64,000 bases of DNA from an uncultured Clostridia bacterium (GTDB taxonomy: Bacteria > Bacillota > Clostridia > Oscillospirales > Ruminococcaceae): assembly GCA_944386455.1 (NCBI GenBank), contig CALXBC010000002.1, positions 1 to 64,000 on the forward strand, in the 5' to 3' direction. The position numbers and the translations under genes were made by a program. This document shows positions 7,235 through 13,812 of this stretch, one piece after another (the first letter of the stretch is position 1; each line of letters starts with the position of its first letter). The notes beneath the pieces were generated by a model that had not been told where the DNA came from, made no database searches, and saw only the letters and a list, made by a program, of their open reading frames with translations.

Positions 7235-8581
7235 TCAAGGGTCATGGTGCTTGTTTTTTGTTTGCTCCCATTCCTTTGTCCGCCGAAACACGGTTTTGCT
7301 CAGCAGCAGGACTGCCGTCATGTTTGGCAAAAACATCAGCAGGTTCAGTGTGTCCGATATGGCCCAGACGAAGGGAAGACGAATCACCGACCCAGCGATG
7401 ACAGCAAGAAAAAACAGAGCCTGGTACAGCCGCAGCAGCTTTTTGCCGGAAGATAAATAGCTCAAACAGCTGGAGCCGTAGCAATACCACCCCAGTATGG
7501 AAGAAATAGCAAAAAAGAAAATACTGATTGCGATAAAGCCGGCCGCAAACTGTCCCGTTACAGAAGAAAACGCGGCTGTTGTCAGCGCGGCGCCGTTCAG
7601 GCCGCTGTCCCACAGCCCCGAAGTTAAAATCACAAGGGTGGTCAGTGTACACATTACCACGGTGTCAAAGAACACCTCAAAAATACCCCACAAGCCTTGT
7701 TTGGCGGGACTTTCCGCCTCTGCGCTGCCGTGTGCGATCGGCGCGGAGCCAAGGCCGGCTTCGTTGGTAAATATGCCCCGCGTCACGCCAAAACGGATGG
7801 CATTGGCAACCGTGTATCCTAAAATCCCGCTTCCCGCTGCCCGGAAATGGAACGCAGATGTCACAATCAGCGATAAGGCCTGCGGGAGCTTTTGGGCATT
7901 GGCACTGATGACAAACAGACATGCCCCAAGATAGAACAGCGCCATAAATGGCACCAGCTTTTCACATATTTTTGCAATCGATTTGATCCCGCTGAAGGCC
8001 GCAAAAGAGACGATAACCGCAACGACCAGCCCTACGAGCGGCTTTGACAGGCCAAACGCCGAATGGAGTGCATCCGATACCGAATGGGACTGGACCATAT
8101 TTCCCACTCCAAAGGAAGCCAAAAGGCATACGACGGCAAATAAGGCAGCCAGCTTCGGCATATGCAGTCCGTTTTTGATATAGTACATCGGACCGCCGCG
8201 CAGGCTGCCGTTCTGATCCTTTATCTGATATTCCACCGCAAGCAGGACCTCGGCATATTTGATAATCATGCCGAAAAAAGCGCTTACGATCATCCAAAAA
8301 ATAGCGCCAGGCCCGCCGCTGACAATAGCGGTGGCCACTCCCACAATGTTTCCGGTCCCCAGCGTTCCTGCAAGTGCCGTGGAAACAGCCTGGAACGGGG
8401 TGATCCCGTCTTTGGCTTCTTTCCTGCGGCCGCGGGTAAAAAGGCTTCCAACCGTTGCACGGAGCGCCTGTCCCAGCCTCCTGAACTGAAAGAAGCGGGT
8501 CCCAAAGGAAAGATACAGCCCCGCTGCCAGCAGAGCAATTACCATGGCAGGCGTCAGATAAGCGTTTATTTTTTCCAGCAT
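7235..8581 (-). CDS. AGCS-family sodium:alanine/glycine symporter
   Basis: Integral membrane symporter of 448 residues taking up alanine or glycine with sodium. Family hallmarks are TALAGTLGTGNIVGVATAIVSGGPGAIFWM (about residues 67-96), RGGPMYYIKNGL, and RGIFTNEAGLGSAPIAHGSAE near residue 270. About 10-11 hydrophobic helices are evident. The start at 8581 has a weak ribosome site (GGCGGTG). It is convergent with the small membrane protein and divergent from the tRNA region. Confidence 0.95.
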   Translation of the reverse strand: MLEKINAYLTPAMVIALLAAGLYLSFGTRFFQFRRLGQALRATVGSLFTRGRRKEAKDGITPFQAVSTALAGTLGTGNIVGVATAIVSGGPGAIFWMIVSAFFGMIIKYAEVLLAVEYQIKDQNGSLRGGPMYYIKNGLHMPKLAALFAVVCLLASFGVGNMVQSHSVSDALHSAFGLSKPLVGLVVAVIVSFAAFSGIKSIAKICEKLVPFMALFYLGACLFVISANAQKLPQALSLIVTSAFHFRAAGSGILGYTVANAIRFGVTRGIFTNEAGLGSAPIAHGSAEAESPAKQGLWGIFEVFFDTVVMCTLTTLVILTSGLWDSGLNGAALTTAAFSSVTGQFAAGFIAISIFFFAISSILGWYCYGSSCLSYLSSGKKLLRLYQALFFLAVIAGSVIRLPFVWAISDTLNLLMFLPNMTAVLLLSKTVFRRTKEWEQTKNKHHDP

Positions 8582-8658
8582 CGTGTGTTCACCGCCAATT
8601 CTGTTTTAGTTATATATATGCGGACAGGGAAAAAAATAGTTTTCCTGGAAGAAAAGTC

Positions 8659-8687
8659 TTGATTTTTTGAAAAAACCATGATATAAT
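8659..8687 (+). promoter_or_regulatory. strong promoter for tRNA region
   Basis: TTGATT (8659-8664), a 17-base spacer and TATAAT (8682-8687). Transcription would begin close to the tRNA-like remnant at 8700 and run through the intact tRNA-Ala. Confidence 0.75.
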
Positions 8688-8699
8688 AGTTACCGTTAT

Positions 8700-8735
8700 G
8701 GGCCTGTGGCGCAGTTGGGAGCGCAACTGAATCGG
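8700..8735 (+). pseudogene. 5' tRNA remnant (acceptor and D arm only)
   Basis: GGGCCTG followed by TG and GCGCAGTTGGGAGCGC reproduces the acceptor 5' strand and D arm of the intact tRNA-Ala 89 bases downstream. The next bases could pair as AACTG/CGGTT with only a 3-base loop, so the anticodon loop is shortened. The variable region, T arm and 3' acceptor strand are missing. The segment up to 8788 contains a degenerate echo (TGAATCGGTTACA versus TGAATCAGTTAAA). It looks like a partial duplication or recombination scar at the tRNA gene. Confidence 0.6.
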
Positions 8736-8788
8736 TTACACACCCCGATGCTGCAAAAATTGAATCAGTTAAAATGTGTTTCTCATAT

Positions 8789-8864
8789 GGGCCTGTAGCG
8801 CAGTTGGGAGCGTGCTTGAATGGCATTCAAGAGGTCGAGGGTTCGATCCCCTTCAGGTCCACCA
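8789..8864 (+). tRNA. tRNA-Ala (GGC)
   Basis: Complete cloverleaf of 76 bases including encoded CCA: acceptor GGGCCTG/CAGGTCC, D arm GCGC/GCGT, and anticodon arm CTTGA-ATGGCAT-TCAAG with anticodon GGC. The T arm is GAGGG-TTCGATC-CCCTT, then A and CCA. Confidence 0.95.
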
Positions 8865-8918
8865 TAACGCGCATATACGAACCCTGTTCATTATCAGGAA
8901 TGTATTTGCGGTAATTGT

Positions 8919-8965
8919 AAGAAAAGAACCAAGGCTATCATAACCTTGGTTCTTTTCTTAATTTT
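8919..8965 (+). terminator. strong terminator after tRNA-Ala
   Basis: A 16-bp stem AAGAAAAGAACCAAGG pairs with CCTTGGTTCTTTTCTT across a short loop, followed by AATTTTT. The A/T-rich base of the stem makes it usable in both directions, so it may also end the glycan operon arriving from the right. Confidence 0.85.
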
Positions 8966-9078
8966 TAGTCTTGCACTATTGTGTCTGAGCCTGTTATTTA
9001 TCGGCTCTTTGTCAACTAAAACAGCCGGGCGGGTTTGTATCTTATTTTTCGGCTTATACTGCGTTCTGTCACGCTTAT

Positions 9079-9918
9079 CTATTCCAAATTTAGAGTTTCT
9101 CCGCTTTTCACCGCGAAAAGCTTTCCGTCTTTTTCAAACCAGACAGAAACGGCATTCGGATTATATACGATACTGCAATCGGCGCTGAACTGCAAGCGAT
9201 GATATGCCTCGATATAATCATAAATTTGAATATTGGTCGCATACCAGATATCCGCCTTGTTTCCGACCTTTTCGCAAAAGTTTTCTATCACCTGCCAGTT
9301 GTGGTTTCCCTCAAATTCATAGCTGTGTCCCCAAAGATAAAACAGCCACGGTGCACGGGTCGGCGTTTCGTTCACAAACCGCTCCGAAAGTTTCATTAAA
9401 TTTGGGTTGTCATGATGGCATGTCGCTTTTAACCGCAGCCAATCGGTCGGAATATCAAAGCCTTCGGTATATTTTACCGTACGGGCATAAGTAATTCCGG
9501 CAGCGTGCAGACCCGCGATCAGCTCGTCGCTGTATGTGCCAAACGGATACGCCATCCCGCGAATCACTGTTCCAAACAAACACTCCAGCTGGATTCTGTC
9601 CGCCAGAACCTCATGAACAGCCGCAGGGAGAGGCAGTTGTTCCAAAAAAGGATGCGTTACGCCATGCACCGCAACCTCATGTCCGGAATCGGTATACAGT
9701 GCTTTTGCCTGCTTTTCCGTCATTCTGCGGTGTAGCTGCCCCGGCGGATAAACATGCCCCTCCGGCGCAAACAAACCGCTGTTCAGGTTAAAAGTGCCCT
9801 TTATACCATGCTGATCCATGATTTTCATCAGCCGGATATCCTGCTCCACCCCGTCATCATAGCTCAGTGTTAACGCTTTTTTCTTTCCTTCGGGGAATCG
9901 TAAAAAAACACTTCCCAT
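9079..9918 (-). CDS. NodB-type polysaccharide deacetylase
   Basis: Metal-dependent carbohydrate esterase (CE4 fold) of 279 residues without a signal peptide, thus probably cytoplasmic. Visible motifs are the first Asp pair SYDDG (about residues 19-23), the metal His pair HGVTH (about 85-89), and AYPFGTYSDE near 123. A short C-terminal beta extension (FSADCSIVYNPNAVSVWFEKDGK) follows the barrel. Last gene of the glycan operon, 7 bases after the oxidoreductase stop, with AAAAGGAG as ribosome site. In this setting it probably removes an acetyl group from an imported N-acetylated oligosaccharide; that substrate is inference. Confidence 0.85.
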   Translation of the reverse strand: MGSVFLRFPEGKKKALTLSYDDGVEQDIRLMKIMDQHGIKGTFNLNSGLFAPEGHVYPPGQLHRRMTEKQAKALYTDSGHEVAVHGVTHPFLEQLPLPAAVHEVLADRIQLECLFGTVIRGMAYPFGTYSDELIAGLHAAGITYARTVKYTEGFDIPTDWLRLKATCHHDNPNLMKLSERFVNETPTRAPWLFYLWGHSYEFEGNHNWQVIENFCEKVGNKADIWYATNIQIYDYIEAYHRLQFSADCSIVYNPNAVSVWFEKDGKLFAVKSGETLNLE

Positions 9919-9925
9919 AGATCAT

Positions 9926-11698
9926 TCACTCCTTTTGAAGCAATTCAAAACTGAACACGCGACATTCGTCGTTTCCCCATGTTTCTAAAAAGCGCGCGGT
10001 CACTGATGTTACTGTTCGTTCTTCCACCCACAAATACAACCTTTGGTGATAATCTGTAACCGATATGGTTTCGGTTGTTCCATCCGTCTGCTCCAACTCA
10101 AGGGTAAACGCTTTCATCAGTGTTTTAGGTAGATATGATTTCCCGAAGTCCAAAAACAGATTATGCTGCATCGGACGATTGAGCTTGCGTTCCCGCTCCG
10201 GAAGTGTAGAACGGTTCAAATCACTGTCAAAGATCAGCCGGATTCCGTGAATTTTCTGCGGGGAATCAAAGTGGTAGGAGGCATAACATCCTTTTTCCCC
10301 TGCCGCGGCATTGTCCGCTCCGCCAGATGAACGCTCCTGCCCGTTGCGCAAATTTTCAGCATTTTTCATATTTGAAACGAGCGAGGCTTTCCGGGTAAGC
10401 TCATTTATTCTTGCTGCAACAAAGGGCAGATGACAGTCGTTTCGCATCAGCTTTTGCTGCAAATCGTTTATATAACCGCAGATATCCCGCGGCATAAGTC
10501 CCTTTTGCACCGCCATTGCGGCGGCGGTTCCGACCGCCTGCCCAAGCGTTCCGCAGGTTGCCATCACCCGGGTGGAGCTCATGGCTGAATGCGTCACGCT
10601 GATATTCCGGCCGGCAAACATCAGATTTTCTATGTTTTTGGAATAAACACAGCGATAGGGAATTCCATACGGCGAGGGCGCCGGATGATATATGGTCGGC
10701 GGTTCTGTTCCATAAATACCGTCCGGGTTATGATCATCCATGGACCAGCCGCCGTAAGCAATGATATCATCAAACCGCCCCTCGGTCTCAACATCATTCT
10801 GCGTCATCACATAATCGCCGATATAGCGGCGGGATTCCCGCTTGCCGGGCAATATACCGATCCAGTCCAAATCAAAGCATTTGTTCTTTTCTTTGTTTTC
10901 CGGCGCATTTTTCAAATAATCCCATACACCATATGCGATTTTCAGCAGATCATCTCGCAAAATTTCGGTATCGTCAATCGTATTGGAGGTACCGCCTACT
11001 TCCAAAAACCAGAAGTTTTCACTGTCCATCTGCAAGGTGGGTGCACGAAACGGAAAACTTTCAGCGGTAAATTTTTTTGCCCACTTTGGGGGTACAAACT
11101 CCCGTTCTTCTGTATATTCTCTTGCCTGCAGCAGACAACTCATTCCCATGGTTTTGGCGTCTGCCTGATCTGGCGCAATGCTTTCTCCATACTCGTTTCT
11201 TGCCTCTCTGCCCATGCGGTATTCCGCGCCGGTAATCGGCGCCAAAACGCTGTCCCCGGAGCAGTCGGCAAAGATTTTCGCCTTTATTTTGTGAAATTTC
11301 TGGGTGGTCAGCTGCCAGCCGGTAATGCTTTGCAAACGGTTGCCGTTCATTTCTCCGTTCATACAGGAGCAGTTTAAAAACAACGTCAGCATAGGCTCGT
11401 TTTGCGCCATTTCCAGCATAACGCTGTCCCAGATGTGATAGTTTTTATAAGGGTTCCGGTAATAATTTTCTAACATCAATTCTTCTATCAGGCCAGTTTC
11501 CCGATTGTTTTCGCCATGCGCACCGCAAACCCACATTCTGATTTCAGAGGAGGCATTTCCGCCCAGCATCGGCCGGTCCTGCATCAGCGCAGTTTTCGCC
11601 CCGCTGCGCGCTGCCGCTACCGCGGCGCAGAGTCCCGCAATTCCGCCGCCGACCACACAAAAATCAAATTCATGCTCGATTGTATCAAAAAACTCCAT
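9926..11698 (-). CDS. FAD-dependent oxidoreductase (FAD_oxidored family)
   Basis: Flavoprotein of 590 residues. The N-terminal dinucleotide-binding motif reads FCVVGGGIAGLCAAVAAARSG (GxGxxG at about residues 17-22), followed by a family-typical LMQDRPMLGGNASSEIRMWVCGA segment. FADCSGDSVLAPITGAEYRMGREA and ENLMFAGRNISVTHSAMSSTRVMATCGTLGQAVGTAAA near residues 355-392 complete the FAD domain. About 140 residues at the C-terminus form a separate beta-rich domain that could bind sugar. Such proteins are frequent in glycan loci of gut Firmicutes and Bacteroidetes; the sugar oxidised is unknown. It lies between GH36 and the deacetylase, with short gaps. Confidence 0.87.
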   Translation of the reverse strand: MEFFDTIEHEFDFCVVGGGIAGLCAAVAAARSGAKTALMQDRPMLGGNASSEIRMWVCGAHGENNRETGLIEELMLENYYRNPYKNYHIWDSVMLEMAQNEPMLTLFLNCSCMNGEMNGNRLQSITGWQLTTQKFHKIKAKIFADCSGDSVLAPITGAEYRMGREARNEYGESIAPDQADAKTMGMSCLLQAREYTEEREFVPPKWAKKFTAESFPFRAPTLQMDSENFWFLEVGGTSNTIDDTEILRDDLLKIAYGVWDYLKNAPENKEKNKCFDLDWIGILPGKRESRRYIGDYVMTQNDVETEGRFDDIIAYGGWSMDDHNPDGIYGTEPPTIYHPAPSPYGIPYRCVYSKNIENLMFAGRNISVTHSAMSSTRVMATCGTLGQAVGTAAAMAVQKGLMPRDICGYINDLQQKLMRNDCHLPFVAARINELTRKASLVSNMKNAENLRNGQERSSGGADNAAAGEKGCYASYHFDSPQKIHGIRLIFDSDLNRSTLPERERKLNRPMQHNLFLDFGKSYLPKTLMKAFTLELEQTDGTTETISVTDYHQRLYLWVEERTVTSVTARFLETWGNDECRVFSFELLQKE

Positions 11699-11746
11699 GT
11701 TTTACTGTTTCCTTTCTGCAAGTTTCAAAGCAAAAAACACAGGCAG

Positions 11747-13687
11747 TTATTTTACCTGATACTGCCAAAACGCATAGCTTTTTTCTGCTTTCATCGCCAC
11801 CGGATATCTGCCGTCTGTCCCAGGATGACGCCCCAGCGTCACCTTATTTTTCGCATTGCTGCAAAGCAATTCCGTTTGCAGTACGGCGTTCGGCGGCAGC
11901 TTTAAGCCAAGATTAATTTCATCATACCTGCTCTGTTCCCGCAGCAGCAAAAGGTAACCGCTGTCCGGCGTGACAGCAAACTGAAACCCGGTTATCTGCA
12001 TACCGTCCGGCATTCTGCTCACCGGTATCACATCCGCTTTGTCCAACAAAGCGCGGTGCGCCTTATAAACCGGAATAATTCCGGAGAGCGCCTCCTTTTC
12101 CTCCTGTCCCAACCCGGAAAGCTCCATCCACATCAGCGGATTGGACGGCATCACAGAGGCGAACAGATAATCCATGCTATATGCAGCCGGGGCAAACGGA
12201 TCATTGCCATACTGCGCCATGTTCCTTTTGTTGTTCAACAATTCAAACTGAAATTTCCGCGCCGGCAGATATTTTGAAAGCTGCCATAAATTTTTTAAGG
12301 TGTGATGCGGATAATAGGTGCCCCAGTCGGTGTATCGGTTTTCCACAAATAATGTACCATATTCCCGGCGATACAAATAACCCAGCCGCCGCTCGGCCGT
12401 AATATCCTGGTTAAACATCACGTTGCCGTTTGATTGTTTCGTCACCGTTTCCAGCAGGCGGCAATAGTTTTCTTCTGCTTTTTTGCTTATAATATCAATT
12501 CCGTCCAGCTTAAAATAGCGGATATGCAAATCAGAATAAAACGCCAACAGCTGTTCCGCATCTTTTTTCCAGTTTTGATAGTCCTCCGAGGAATCGGGTG
12601 AGAACCAAAGGCCAAGCTCCACCCCATACCTTTTTCCATATTCAACCAAAGGGAGCAACCCGTTAGGAAATTTTACGGGATCAACAGCCCAAAATTCCTT
12701 TTTCTGTGCATAATAGCCGCCGCCCCAAATACCGTTTTCTCCAAGGCAGGAATTCATGGTAATTCCCTGCTGCCAGCCGTCATCTAACTGTACAACATCA
12801 ACGCCCAGCTCCGCAGCAGTTTCGATCTCCTGACAAACAAAGGCTTCAGAAAGCACGCCGTCTTGGTTTCGGTCTCCCCAAGTGTTTGACATGATAAAAG
12901 AAGGCTGTGTGTTCAAAAAGCTGCATTGCCTACGGTAAAGCTTCCGAAACGCCGGAATCAATTCCTCCGGTCTACCGACGCCGATTGTCACACCATAACC
13001 ATCGCACCCGCTATCCCCCGATTCAGCGCCAAACAGCCCGCTGCCGTACAATTGTATCCGTCCAGCTCGATCTGTAACTTTCAGACCTCCGGCCCCAATG
13101 GCCGATGACGGGCATGGTGAGTCCTTTATAAGCAGCAGTTCTTCTTCAGCTAAATAGTCCGTCAGCAGAAAAAGATTTCCCTCGCTGATGATTTCTTCTC
13201 CGTCCCACAGCAGTTGTTCCCGCTCACTGACCAATGTGTCATGGCAATCGGTCTGGTCCTGCAAACAAACCGACTTCAGACGAAAATGACAATGTTTTGG
13301 TAAAACCAGCTCGTCAAGCACATCATCGTCCAAAGAGATTTCCCCATAATAACGGCTGGATACAGTCAAAAACGGCAGTCGCGGATATATTTTTATCTCT
13401 GTCTTGACGGCATTTTTCCTGTTTTTATGGGTGATCACCGTCCGCAAACAGTCCTTTACGGTATCTGCTGTCAGTTCGACTGCCGGAGTCTGTTCCGCAT
13501 ATATTTTCCAGTGGCACTGCTCAGCATCCCTGCCCCAAAAATATTTCGTTTCTTTGTTGACGATTCCAGTCGATATTATACCGTCGCAGGCAATCTGATA
13601 CATACGCTCCACACAATCGTTTCCAATGGTCAAACAACCGTTTTCATAACTTGCGTAACAATCTTGATAGGTCTGTTGCTCTGGCAT
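11747..13687 (-). CDS. GH36-like alpha-galactosidase family glycosidase
   Basis: Clan GH-D glycosidase of 646 residues, without signal peptide. After a beta-sandwich N-domain (about 1-250) the TIM barrel begins at MSNTWGDRNQDG. Key features are DVVQLDDGWQQG, GVELGLWFSPDSS, and the nucleophile segment IRYFKLDGIDI (Asp about residue 399). VENRYTDWGTYYPHHT is where the acid/base Asp is expected. A C-terminal beta domain ends the protein. Ribosome site GAGG lies 7 bases before ATG. It has its own promoter overlapping the terminator of the upstream GH38 gene. The substrate is probably an alpha-linked galactoside or related sugar in the same glycan the GH38 enzyme attacks. Confidence 0.85.
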   Translation of the reverse strand: MPEQQTYQDCYASYENGCLTIGNDCVERMYQIACDGIISTGIVNKETKYFWGRDAEQCHWKIYAEQTPAVELTADTVKDCLRTVITHKNRKNAVKTEIKIYPRLPFLTVSSRYYGEISLDDDVLDELVLPKHCHFRLKSVCLQDQTDCHDTLVSEREQLLWDGEEIISEGNLFLLTDYLAEEELLLIKDSPCPSSAIGAGGLKVTDRAGRIQLYGSGLFGAESGDSGCDGYGVTIGVGRPEELIPAFRKLYRRQCSFLNTQPSFIMSNTWGDRNQDGVLSEAFVCQEIETAAELGVDVVQLDDGWQQGITMNSCLGENGIWGGGYYAQKKEFWAVDPVKFPNGLLPLVEYGKRYGVELGLWFSPDSSEDYQNWKKDAEQLLAFYSDLHIRYFKLDGIDIISKKAEENYCRLLETVTKQSNGNVMFNQDITAERRLGYLYRREYGTLFVENRYTDWGTYYPHHTLKNLWQLSKYLPARKFQFELLNNKRNMAQYGNDPFAPAAYSMDYLFASVMPSNPLMWMELSGLGQEEKEALSGIIPVYKAHRALLDKADVIPVSRMPDGMQITGFQFAVTPDSGYLLLLREQSRYDEINLGLKLPPNAVLQTELLCSNAKNKVTLGRHPGTDGRYPVAMKAEKSYAFWQYQVK

Positions 13688-13708
13688 TTTTACACCTCAT
13701 TTTTACCC

Positions 13709-13737
13709 ATTATATCAGAAAAAAACGCTGATCACAA
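13709..13737 (-). promoter_or_regulatory. promoter for GH36-oxidoreductase-deacetylase sub-operon
   Basis: On the minus strand TTGTGA (13732-13737), a 17-base spacer and TGATATAAT (extended -10, TATAAT at 13709-13714). The -35 box lies in the loop and stem of the preceding terminator, so the two signals overlap physically. Confidence 0.65.
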
Positions 13738-13749
13738 ACAGTATCAGCG
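13719..13749 (-). terminator. Rho-independent terminator after GH38 gene
   Basis: Minus-strand CGCTGAT, 10-base loop, ATCAGCG, then seven T residues (13719-13725). It closes the main glycan operon after the mannosidase gene, with read-through possible. Confidence 0.75.
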
Positions 13750-13768
13750 GTTTTTTCCGAATGTATGC

Positions 13769-13795
13769 TGAATAAATCAGGTTTTGATTTATTCA
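13769..13795. terminator. AT-rich perfect hairpin after GH38 gene
   Basis: TGAATAAATCA (13769-13779) pairs fully with 13785-13795 across a 5-base loop. No U-tract follows. It sits just downstream of the mannosidase stop and could stabilise the mRNA 3' end. Confidence 0.55.
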
Positions 13796-13812
13796 ACAGA
13801 CGTTACTTGTCA

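Noticed and set aside
8700-8788. A second functional tRNA
   Set aside because: Acceptor 3' strand and T arm cannot be formed, and the anticodon arm would have only a three-base loop.
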